In this document: positions 37,701 to 47,844 of the stretch, piece by piece
Numbering within the stretch: the stretch's first letter is position 1
Layout of the letters: every line of letters starts with the position of its first letter
NCBI RefSeq assembly: GCF_030272615.1
Contig: NC_081405.1
Location: forward strand, 309,535,374-309,599,373
Length of the DNA stretch: 64,000 nucleotides
Reading direction: 5' to 3'
Source of the DNA: Cryptomeria japonica
Taxonomy: Eukaryota; Streptophyta; Pinopsida; Cupressales; Cupressaceae
Position numbers and translations under genes: made by a program
Notes under the pieces: model-generated
What the model saw: only the letters and a program-made list of their open reading frames with translations
The model's database searches: none
Told to the model about the DNA's origin: nothing

Positions 37701-38714
37701 TCCTGAGGTTTCTATGGTGGAGGGATATATGGTATACCAAACTATGGTGTACATTACTGAATATCTTCCTAAGTTTGCAGCAAAAATCCACGTAGATCGC
37801 ATTTGGGATCCCAACCCCATTAATAAATTCAAAGGGGAGCACTTGATGGGGAAATGTAGATTGAAGAAAGTGAGAGGTATTTATAAGATGTTATTGTAGT
37901 AAATTAATTCTTCATTTTCTAAATAAATCAATTGTAAGTGGTCTATTAATTATTTGTACAGTTGGTCGGGAGTGGGATGCGCTACATTTGTATATTGCAA
38001 ACAATCTTGATTGGATGATGGTGTGGATTGAACGATGTCAACATTCTGGTCGCATATTAACATGGGATGGTGTCTCTTCATTGGTTAAAGAAGCTCATCG
38101 TAATGCAGATTCCAATGTTACACAAAGGGAAATTGATTTAGCATATGGTTTAAGAGGTCAACAGGTACGTATAATTTTATTAATCACCCATATGTTTATC
38201 AACTCATGATGCAATAATTTTAATATGTTAGACATATTGCCGGTCAAACACCACAAGGGTATGTGCTGCAATGGTCATAAATTTCGCATCAAACAGTTGA
38301 ATAACACGAAGAAAACTTGTGATTCTGGGATAACTGCAGTCTTTGAGGTGACCAATATTTCATCTAGAAACGACATACATCCTCAAGTGTCTCAAAATCG
38401 ATACTATGGCATTTTGGATGATATACTTGAGTGTGACTTTAATTCCTTCAAATTAGTTATGTTCGTCGTCAAATGGTATAGGCTATGACTGAATATAAAT
38501 GATCCTGATAGAACTATTATCGAACATGATAATGGATTTACAATGGTTAATACAAGGTCATTTGAACAAGTTGGGGATGAGCCCTATGTTCTTCCAAGTC
38601 AATGTGAGCAGGTATTTTACTCGGAGGTTCCACATAAACCGGGTTGGTCATTTGTTGTTAGACATGATCCAAGAGGAAGGCCGATAATGTATAATGTGAT
38701 GGAAGAAGAAGATA
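34788..38714 (+). pseudogene. CACTA TNP2-type transposase (Transposase_21 + DUF4218 + DUF4216)
   Basis: TNP2 cuts and pastes the element. Exons read with good GT/AG borders: ~34791-34917 (CPCKICKG, basic), 35020-35387 (acidic, then EPLYKGS and LVNLKVMNGLSN), 35481-36040, 36134-36313, 36397-37160. Transposase_21 spans YQTIDACPNDHI, DGVNPFGELRSVYSVWP, LVWTIHDAPGL and GKFACPVCGP. DUF4218 follows at 37531-37899 (CLPSTFFNAQEHYLIHQVEE, VEGYMVYQT). DUF4216 follows at ~38390-38690 (YYGILDDILECDF, QCEQVFYSEVPHKPGWSFVV). In-frame stops at 35638 (TAA), 35740 (TGA) and 35800 (TGA) break the central exon, and a stop near 38485 breaks the end. Domain order matches the family exactly; no function remains. 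Confidence 0.92.
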
Positions 38715-38902
38715 CCGAAGAAGTAGAAGATGATATAGATGATCACGATCGACAGTTACTCGATGATGTTCCTGATGAAAATGTACATGAAGAAGAAGTT
38801 GATGATGATGATGGTGATGTTGCTAATGATGATGGTGATGGTGATGGTGATGGTGTCGGTGATGGTGATGACAATGATGATGACGAACATAATGACGATG
38901 AC

Positions 38903-38939
<37 letters not shown>

Positions 38940-39130
38940 TGATGATGATGATGATGATGATGATGATGTTGATGATGGTGATGATGATGATGACGATTAT
39001 GATGATGATGATGAGTTGGATGAAGAAGAAGATCAATGACATGAATGAAATGTATGAGATGAGATTATTATATTATCTATTTAATATTGATATCTTGATA
39101 GAAATTGATTTGACTTATATGGTTACATAA
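38715..39130 (+). pseudogene. acidic C-terminal tail of TNP2 with a GAT-repeat expansion and frameshift
   Basis: After the DUF4216 domain the frame becomes EEEDTEEVEDD and then a long Asp run coded by GAT/GAC. At ~38938-38942 (gatgatgtgatgatg) the repeat loses register, and the frame switches from Asp (GAT) to Met (ATG) codons, giving an absurd Met-rich tail. Acidic tails are ordinary for TNP2 proteins; the Met run is the mark of microsatellite slippage. The true stop is uncertain. Confidence 0.75.
38799..39013. repeat. (GAT)n microsatellite, interrupted
   Basis: GAT/GAC triplets with GGT interruptions across ~215 bp, purest at 38898-38970. It lies inside the end of the TNP2 coding region. 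Confidence 0.92.
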
Positions 39131-39799
39131 TTAATTCATATGTTTTGAATTCTAATGCCATTACTTAATTAATTCATGATGCACCTCTAGCTATGTGATA
39201 GATGGTGATTTAAAATACATATGTGATGTATTACATGCTTATGATGATACATGTGACATTTTTTGAACTTTGTGTTTATTTATGGAATGTGGACTACTTA
39301 TTAGCTATGTTATGGATGGTGATTTATGATACGTATGTGATGGATTACATGTTTATGATGATACATATGTGATTCTTATGATGCTCAATTACATATATGA
39401 TGATACATATGTGATGCTTATGATGCTTATGATGATTATGATATTGCAGTATTTATTGTTTATCAAATTACAAATGTAATGCTTATGATGCTCAATTGTT
39501 GGTGCAGGAACCTGAACCCCTTTGACGAGGATCCTGCATAGTCTCATGGATCGACAGGTATAAGTCAATACACCTTATAGAAATAATATATTTTTTAAAA
39601 ATTACAAGAAAAACAAACTTCCTCAGTTTTTCAAACATCAACATTAGCAGCAAATCTAATACAGTTATCAACACTTGAGGCCCCAGTTGGACTTACTCAA
39701 ATTTTAATCTCAACATCAACTTTATGGCTGACTTCTTCATCAATATTACCCTCATTTGCAAAATATCTCTCTCATTGCCAACTAACTCTCTCATTTGAT
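39131..39799. other. spacer between TNP2 and the SET-domain gene
   Basis: Contains several diverged copies of a 'gatgatacatatgtgatgcttatgatg' type word (39230-39495), i.e. a short degenerate repeat. The upstream exon of the SET gene may lie near 39500-39560, but I cannot confirm it. Confidence 0.5.
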
Positions 39800-40558
39800 G
39801 GTGCACAGGTATCACCAAATAGGTATTTGTCAGATGTGTCTTCCTTGAGTGAGGGAAATGTAGCAATAGAAGAGAAAAGTGAGACATGTAGTAGATCTCA
39901 AATAGGGAGATCAACTAGAGGTCAAAAGATTAGAAGAAAATTCAATAAACTCATGGAATTTTTTCTTGCTCAAGGGGGGTCATTTTCTTATGATGATGAG
40001 ACCAAAGGCGACATTGAGGTGCCCTTGAGGTACAAACATCTACTGAAACAATGTGTACCCAAGGAACTTCCTCCAATAAACACTGATTTTTGTGTTAATG
40101 AGAGGATATATTGTATAGCACCTTCGTCATTACATGGTTTGGGCCTATTTTGCATGGACAACATAAAAGTCTGTTACAACAAAGTTGCTGAATTGATGGA
40201 GTTTGTTGGACCTTGTTACAATTATAATGATTGGATGCAGATTGTTCGATATAAAAAAAGTATGCGTAGGTATGCACTGTCAGCCAATTATATACAACAA
40301 AAAGATAATGATCAAAGTAAACGAGTGGTTGTATACATTGATGGAAGGCCAAAAGCAACAGGGAATATTGCAGGTTTTATAAATAGTACATGACCTGGGT
40401 CAACTAATAAGCAACCCAATTACATATTTGAGGCACGTGAGGGAAATTGTGTGTTTGTATGTGCGATAAAATCAATAAGTGCGGGGGAAGAGATGCTAAT
40501 CGATTACAATTTGAATCGTATAGATACAAACAAAGTTACTATCATGGGGGTTAGTACG
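39800..40558 (+). pseudogene. SET-domain protein encoded inside the CACTA element
   Basis: SET domains use S-adenosylmethionine to methylate lysines, usually on histones. The frame opens with a Ser-rich stretch (SDVSSLSEGN), a basic RGQKIRRKFNKLMEFFLAQG, then ERIYCIAPSSLHGLGLFCMD (SET motif I), AELMEFVGPCYNYNDWMQ, RRYALSANYI and VVYIDGRPKATGNIAGFINS. A TGA at 40391-40393 interrupts, and the frame resumes with PGSTNKQPNYIFEA, VFVCAIKSISAGEEMLIDYN (motif IV), to a probable donor GT near 40549. The canonical NHxCxPN is replaced by INST-x-PGSTNKQPN, a divergent form. The stop sits where Arg CGA would give TGA by one C-to-T change. The gene lies between TNP2 and the TNPA-like gene, same strand, and could be the N-terminal part of the latter. 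Confidence 0.85.
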
Positions 40559-43530
40559 TACTATATATATACCATTTAAGCCAACTTCTAATTAATGAAT
40601 CCAATAAACCATTGTATTATTAAGTTTTTTTGCTAGGTCTATTGGTTTCATTTCGCTAATGTTTTTATATTTTTTCTTTGTCACAAGGCCACATGGATCC
40701 ACCACATAGCATAGATAGGGGTGTAGGTCCTGACACTTCTACGGAGTAGGTAAACCTCATTGTAATTGTACAAATTAGATAGAATCAAACTATTACATTA
40801 TGATCTTTTCTTGAGTGTTTTGAAGTAATTTTGATAGTGTTAATTATATTCTTGTCATAGACAGATGTTCGGGATAAGGGAAAGGAACCTGTAGTACCTC
40901 AGCAGCTCCATAGGGATGTGGGGCAGTCGACAGTGTTATGCGCTGATGACATCGCACTTACCGCAAACCCTATGCAATTTGTACATAAGAATATTAGAAA
41001 AATTAGGCAAGAGATTCTTGATTTGGCAACCATAAGTCCTTAGACTGATGAGATAACAAAGAAGGTGCAACTATTGTTGACGACAATGGAAAACTTGCAA
41101 GTAAGCAGTAATGAAAGCTTTAATCATAACAAAAGTTCAATAATGGTTTATATTTTTATCTCTTTTATGTCATTAACTAAAATATGTATGTGTTGTTTTT
41201 ACATAAATTTATAAGGCCTCATCATCCTGGTGGCATTGATCAGGGTATTGTGAGTAGTTCAGGTGATGACCATGTTCTATATATTAAAACCACTCCTTTG
41301 GACTTGTGAACTTGCTTTTTTCATGTTTTACATATTTAATGTATTACTCTTCAGGTGCTGACATGGGTCTGAGGTCGATCCCAACTATATTGTTGACTGC
41401 AATGTCGGCAACACGTAGCATGCAGACATCATCTGTTGCACCGGCTCATGTTGACCCGCCCACTGGTGGTAGATCCCTCTTTTTCTCTCTCTTTCGTTAT
41501 GCGTTTATTACCCTTGAAGTGTTCTTTCTTGGAGGCATTTCATAGTGGATTCATTTACTGTGGCAAGAGATGCACATGAGGATGTGCCAGAGGTGAGTAC
41601 TGCTGATAACATACCATCATTTCCTGGATCTTCTCGTATTGCTAGTACGGGAATGTTGCAGGCCACATTGGTGGTGAGCGACGAAGAAATGATTCCCTTG
41701 AAGATACAGAAGGTTCCAAGTACTTTAAAAATATTATTATATATAGTCTAATTGTAATTTACTTACTGATCACTCATTTTGGACTAATGATCCCATGTTT
41801 ATTTTGCAGGAAATGATATTTTTTATAAAAATCTTAATGACATTTCATTGTAGATATTTGGGCCCACCATACGTAAAAGGTGGAACATCATACGTGAACT
41901 AACCCTTATCCACTATTTTGATTTCATATCATTGCTAGAATAGTTTTCCTTTTATCCATTTCTTGAACTATATCAAAGGTAGCTTCAGTTTCTTTCTAAA
42001 TCTAACAGGTTTGTTTTTGCTTTTAAGGTGGAATGACCAAGAAAAAAAGTTAAAAGATGAACTCACAAACCGTATGGTAGGGTTGTTTGGAAATGACACA
42101 TTCGACAAGACTAAGCTCCTGGAAAAAGCTAGCACATATCTGAAGTATGTGAGGGACCAATACAGGACACATTTAGAGAAGAACGTAAAGTATGAGCATC
42201 CCCCCATGATTCCAGAGAGGGAGTGGAAGGACCTGATTTTAGATGCAAAAGAGAGAATTGAAAGGAAAAAAGGAAATACACCACTAGATGCCAGAAAAAG
42301 GTATGTGATACTATTAAGAATGTGAATATGTACTAATTATTCATTATATTTATATAATCTAAAATATTTCAAACTTTTCATAGATTGAGTGACACGTCAA
42401 AGGCAACCAAGGCAAGATAAGAAAAGCATGGGCAACACAAACTTGGCTTTGGTGGTTATATGAAACTTGCCGCACGAATTGTAAGAATCAGTAAATTAAG
42501 TATCACATCAAAATATTTATAAATTGTAAACAATTTTTTTTTATCAAACAATACAAGAAAAATTCACAATACTAAGCAAAAATGCAGGGCTCTAAATTCA
42601 ATAGAGCGCCCATGGAAGATGACAAGAGAATTGGCTACCAGAAAGGATATATAGTTGTGGTTGAACGGCTATGAGAATTGAGTGGGCAAACACGAGATTC
42701 TGATGCACCTGTCACAATGGTAATTAAGCTAAATGAAAATTATTTCAAATTGAATACTTAACCAATAATCTATTTGATGTTAAGTTTCAACATAAAGTGA
42801 CTATATCTTTTTTAAATAAGCAAGCAATGATAACACTGCGCATGACATTGCAATGCAGCATGATAATCGTGGAACAGAACCTGTACATGAATGTCCGGAT
42901 GTGCATCCTAGTAGTGGAGGTATTCATTTTCTATTCAAATTTTTTATGTAATTATTAATACAATTAAACATCTTAAATTGAAAATTAGTGTAGTAATTAA
43001 TGTAAACTTTATTGTTAATATTTTAGAGCATGTAGTCGGTGGTGACCAAGTGGAGCATGATCCAGGTAGATAACATCAGGAACGTGATGTTCCCCAATCA
43101 GGTAAAGAGGACCACTGTTATTCCTTTAAACAAATTTAATTGCAATTGGTTTATTGATTAGTGTAACGTTTCATATTTCAACTCCAGAGGATCTAGAGGG
43201 TGCTCAGCATGTCGAGGTTGAGGCTAGACAAAATGATGTGGAAGATGATGTGGCCCCATCAGGTAAAGAGTGTAATGGTTGTGTTCTTTAAATTAATGAA
43301 ATACTTGTAACAATAATAAAAAAATGCTTTTAATTTAACCCAATTCTTTGTTATTGCAGAGGACCCCCCTTTGGTTCAGCATCCTCATCCTTTGTATAGG
43401 ACTAGGCATACATCAAGCACATGAGAAGAGGGCATAACATCCGCAGATGGGGGAAATGATGAAGAAACCGATGTTCCACTTAGTCTTTTCATAGCTTCAA
43501 AAAAAAAACAAAGAAAGAAATGATTGTAAT
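40559..43530 (+). pseudogene. TNPA / Transposase_24-like second CACTA gene
   Basis: The second CACTA gene usually encodes a DNA-binding protein that recognises subterminal repeats. Exon-like blocks are KEPVVPQQLHRD to LLLTTMENLQ (40861-41100), GADMGLRSIP...PAHVDPPTG (41356-41467), DSFTVARDAHEDVPEVST (41545-41750), and GPTIRKRWNIIRE (41850-41900). These are followed by RWNDQEKKLKDELTNRMVGL, YLKYVRDQYRTHL and IPEREWKDLI (42024-42300), then LSDTSKATKAR, stop, EKHGQHKLGFGGYMKLAARI (42384-42480), and further small exons to KKKQRKK near 43520. The spacing Trp...YLK..R..Y...L, then 'SK.TKAR..H..G..GY' fits the Transposase_24 (Ptta/En-Spm) pattern. Exon borders are approximate. Confidence 0.72.
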
Positions 43531-46500
43531 ATACCTTATTTGATAATGACTGATTTTTATGTGTAATGAATGTAATTATGTGCTAATGAATGTTCATGAA
43601 TGATATGTGTTGATGATTATTGATGAATGTTGCATTTTAATGAAAGTTAATGAATTTTATGTGTTAATGAACGTTATGTGATAATGAATGAATGTTATAT
43701 TTTAATAATGGATGAAAGAATGAATGAATGTTAGATGTTAATGGGGAATTTAGAGTGATGTTAGGGGGGGGGGAGGGGCCAAATGAGCTTCCACCTTCAC
43801 ATGGTTGGCCCTGTTAAGTAGAGAATATTAAACTATTCTCAAAACAAAGCGAAGCTCAATTATAAGATGTGAAATGTTTGAAAGATGAGAGTCCACAAAC
43901 AGATGTGAAATGTTTAAGTAGGCCTCCCAATGAAGTGGATCTCATAGACACGAAGAATCCTATATAGAGAATCATTGAGAGCCCTTGAAGAAGAAAATTT
44001 GAACTTCAATGAAGCAATACATAATGGAGGAATATGTAAAGATGCTTGATATGAATGTGTCATGGATTTGACAATTTCTAATGTCTAGTAGATGGCTTTG
44101 ATGCTCTCAAATTGTTCTTGAAGCTTATATGGCTTGGTTCTGATCCTTATAAGCTTTTAGCCTGATTTAGGCACTATGATCTCACTGCAAATTTATCATT
44201 TATTGGTTGTTCTTTTGTTGATAGTGACATTTATCACTACTTTCATCTTAGGCAATCACTTCTTGACAGTCAAAAGGTTGCCCGAGGTCAAGTTATATCA
44301 TGGAAAAATGAACACGGAGAAGAACTTATGTTTTTAAGTAACAAGGTATAGATCTACTTAAGGTTTCTTGTTAATTTTTTAAAAGACCTCTACAACTGAG
44401 AGTGGATTTTGTTTCATTCAAGTGAGTTCCAAAGGATTCCAAAAGGGTTTGGGCAGATCCAATGTCTAAGGGTTATAAACCCAACTTCACTCCTAGGCCT
44501 AATAGCCCTAATTAGGCCACCTTAACTAAGGAAGTATACTCAAAACCTGCTGCCTAGGTAAAGTAAGACATAAAAAACATCATGTTTGATGATTGGAACA
44601 GGTCTATTAACCCTATAGGATAGTAAATCAAGGTATTGGAGGTCCCCATTTCCTTAGGAAGTGTGTGTCCACCTTTGGTTGGGTGTAGTGGCCTTTGAGT
44701 CCTGAGAGACATTTTGTGAGACACTATGGGATTGGCATTGTCCAGATGGCTTAGTATGGGGAGAGGTATGAAAACAATCAAATTGAAACCAATCCAACCC
44801 TTGATGTCTTTGTAGAACTTGTAGGTCCTTATTTGGGGTTCTTGAGTGAAGGATCCTGTCTCAGCAACAAGGGCTCTACATCACCAATGGGTGGATTAAA
44901 TCCATACAACTGCATAACTTGTAGATCTAAAACAATGACACATGTAAAACTCATCATCACATCAATAACTTGCAAATTGAGATACAAAGAAATACCATAT
45001 GGATCTCAAGACAAAGAAACCAAATCAATTCCAAATCCGATTTTCCAAACAATTCCACTAGTCAAGGAATCCATCAAGAAAATGTTGTAGAGATGATGAG
45101 GGACTAATGATTGCATACCAACATCTCCTCAACGAGAAAGTTGCAAACAACCTCCTTGAATCATGCACTAAACATGCATGCAAACCCACAACTATCTTTC
45201 ATCTAGAACCACCTATTGATGTTTTTTTATGCACCGCGAACACAATAAAATACCAAGGTATTCTATCATCTCTTGAACAAAGAAACTTTGAATGCTAAAC
45301 AAAGTGATCAATCAAAGCAACTCCAAGGTTTACAATATGAACTATGCAACTTAATTGCATGGGATAGACTTAGTGAATATGGTGTGATTTTGCTGGAATC
45401 GCAAGGGGGCTTACATTTTTCTTGAACTCTACCGGAACTTGGACTCTACACTAACTTGCTTGGAAAATAAAAGACAAAAGAGATAAAGAATGACCCAGAT
45501 TGACTATCAAATCAACAGTCGAGATAATATAGTGAAACCCTAATTAGGGCTTGTTATAACAAACTCCATTCTAGCCAATTAAATAATTACATTGAATAGG
45601 ACACATGTCCACCTTGAATTCTAACCAATGAGGAAATATGTTAGGTATGCTTGAACAAACTTTGATGGATTGCAATGTGTCACTAGCTCATTCATTAGAT
45701 GAATCAAGTATGATGAACTTGGACATGTCAATGTGGCTTCACTTGATTAGGTTGACGATGATTGGATGCCAACTCAACTTGCCAAGTCGATCATCACAAA
45801 GCTTATGTGATTGAGCAATATCTCTTGATACTCAACATTATCTAGTTTTCTCAACATGATGAGGGTGGTGGGACATATTCCCAAATTGTATCATCTAGAT
45901 GATGAAGTCCTTAGCTTTTGATTAATTCTTCTAAAACTATCTACTTGATCATGTTTGTGTCCTTCCATCTTCCTAATAGTTCTTGATCCTTTTATGTGAC
46001 CGTGTGCTTAATGAAGTATATGTTTGATGATGCTTGGTCCTCCTTTTGTTGCATCTCCATACCGATGATGCTTTCTTCAACTTCATGGTTCATATACTTG
46101 ACTTGAATGGATTGCTTTGATGAAATCCTCTTTGAGATTCAAAACTCTACCTCTTTGTGGGGTAATTTACCTTGGTGAATATGTTTGATATAGACTTTGT
46201 AATGCCTAGGCTTGATGTAGAACCCACTTATTCTTGATCTATCCAACCTTGATCATTGGTGATTGATGTCTTACATATGGCCTATCATGTTGTAGATCCC
46301 TTCATTTTAAAGCAATCCTTATTGATTTCTCCTTATTCTACTGATTGCTATTCTTGGATTTTCGAAGGGAATGCAAGATAGTCTTCTGTTTCTTCCTTGT
46401 TGAATCCTAATAATATCTTGATCATCATTTGACATTGTCCTTGCACCTTGAGATGCTCCTTCCTTTTTATTGCATTGTTGAAAGCTTTGAATAGGTTTAA

Positions 46501-47130
46501 CTCCTCATGTTGCCATCCTAAACTCATGAATCTTGGTGTTGATATTGATGTGAAAACCCTCCATGATGCCAATGTCCTCTTTCATGCCTTGAAGCCTCCT
46601 TTCATTAAGTGTCTCCATCCTTGCATTGAAGCATGATGTTGGCATGCTCTACGTGTTGGGTAAGGTGTTCTTTTCCTTGTAATGAAGTCCTCATGACATC
46701 CTGAAAGCAAGAAAGAACATATTGTGAATGAAATGAAAAACAAATAATGCATCACAAATAAATTTAATTTGATTTTATACCCTAATTCACAGACCTGCTC
46801 CCTAATTCTTCTCCTCTTAATTGGTTGCAAATTGAATTTGATGAGCATTTGATCTTTGTTTTATATGCTTCCTTTTTACCTTTGCCTTCATTTCACCTCC
46901 ACAAGTCGGCCAGCCCAATAATTGTTTATTAAATTCATGAATTTACCTTCCTTCTAGCTGACTTAAGGTGCTCTTCTCTTACTGAGTGGGTTTGGACTCC
47001 TCTCATGCACAGATTGGGGTCGGAAATGTAGAAAATTATTGATTTTATCCTTTAAACATTTGCATTTTTCCTCAAAATAAGGCCAACTTAGGGCTATTTT
47101 ACCCTCGAGTGGGTTTGAAAGGCTCATATG
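43531..47130. other. CACTA 3' region, no gene recognised
   Basis: The first 200 bp are a degenerate aatgaatgtt-type repeat. The remainder is moderately complex but frame-poor. Open frames at 44833-45090 and 46448-46636 (plus) and 46348-46848 (minus) have no domain I can name. It may include remnants of another inserted repeat, but I found no termini. Confidence 0.45.
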
Positions 47131-47139
47131 CACAGACTA

Positions 47140-47313
47140 GAGGTGAGAGAGAGAGAGAGAGGGTGAGAGGAAGAGATAATGACCTAGAGAGGGTAGAGAA
47201 AGAGAAGTAGAGAGGGAGAGAAGAAGAGAGGGATGGAGAAAGAGACCTAGAGAGGAGAGAGAGAAGAGAGATAGTAGAGAGGGATAGAGAAGAGAGATAG
47301 AATAGAGATACCC
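47140..47313. repeat. GA-rich low-complexity tract inside the CACTA element
   Basis: Purine-rich with repeated GACCTAGAGAGG, the same core motif as in the arms of the surrounding foldback element (CTCTCTAGGTCTCTC in reverse). It sits next to the CACTA right subterminal hairpins. Confidence 0.85.
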
Positions 47314-47354
47314 TTGCCAATCTTTTTCTAAAAAAAAAAAATTCTGAAAAATCG

Positions 47355-47568
47355 GCCTACCGTCGGAATTCTGACATCAAAGCGTAAAAATTTTGACAGA
47401 GGAGTGCCGTCGGATGCACAACATCCTCATCAAAGCTCTCCTGGGGACCGCCGCCAAGGGGTTCAAATTACGATGGCCTCTAGGAGAGTTCCGATGAGGA
47501 TTCTGTGCATCCGATGACAATCCTCTGTCAGAATTTTTACGCTTTGATGTCAGAATTCCGATGGTAGC
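47355..47568. repeat. large hairpin (two ~89-bp arms, ~36-bp loop) at CACTA right subterminal region
   Basis: Arm 1 (47355-47443) and arm 2 (47480-47568) are inverted copies with about nine in ten bases matching, e.g. TCGGAATTCTGACATCAAAG in arm 1 and in the complement of arm 2. The loop is GC-rich (gggaccgccgccaagggg). CACTA subterminal regions commonly carry such repeats; one this long would also give double-stranded RNA if transcribed. Confidence 0.88.
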
Positions 47569-47690
47569 CCGAGATTGAGACAGTATTCTTTCCGGGTATG
47601 ATTATCAATGGCGGTCATCGAAAAGGATGGGGCTGATGTCGGAATTGCAACGACCATAAGGATATTCAAAACTTCTGACAAAAAGTTTTC

Positions 47691-47750
47691 GATGGCTTTT
47701 TTTGTCGGTAGTGCGACAAAAATGTGTCAGACTACCGACGATTTGCCATC
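47691..47750. repeat. second subterminal hairpin near the CACTA right end
   Basis: GATGGC...TTGTCGGTAG at 47691-47710 pairs with CTACCGACGATTTGCCATC at 47732-47750. It lies just inside the right terminal repeat. Confidence 0.75.
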
Positions 47751-47776
47751 AAAATTTTGACCTGAATCTACTATTG
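47745..47776 (-). repeat. CACTA right terminal inverted repeat
   Basis: Reverse complement starts CAATAGTAGATTCAGGTCAA, matching the left end with several changes; the canonical CACTA has become CAATA. Followed by the target duplication CTC (47777-47779). Confidence 0.82.
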
Positions 47777-47844
47777 CTCTCACGCCCTCTCTCCCCCTCT
47801 AGGTATCTTATATCTCTATATAACCCATCTGGGCATGTGCAGGA

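Larger units (their letters stand above)
30127..47776 (+). mobile_element. CACTA (En/Spm) DNA transposon, 17.65 kb, with TNP2, SET-domain and TNPA-like genes
   Basis: The left end is CACTAATACATTTGGGGTCA. The reverse-complemented right end is CAATAGTAGATTCAGGTCAA, and similarity continues through AAATT.TGA.GG. Flanking 3-bp direct repeats are CTC at 30124-30126 and 47777-47779, the size CACTA elements make. Subterminal regions hold GTCGGAATT-type palindromes, as is usual in the superfamily. Contents in order: a Ty3/gypsy fragment, a TNP2 transposase gene, a SET-domain gene and a Transposase_24-like gene, all on the plus strand. The right end's third base is A rather than C. Since all genes carry stops, the element is likely dead. 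It is inserted in the CT-rich arm of the foldback element. Confidence 0.87.

Noticed and set aside
38739-39042. Met-rich and Ser-rich frames overlapping the GAT repeat
   Set aside because: Other-frame readings of the GAT microsatellite in the TNP2 tail.
43750-46900. Candidate host gene in the CACTA 3' region
   Set aside because: Frames are short, on both strands, without recognised domains or consistent splice sites; treated as unassigned.
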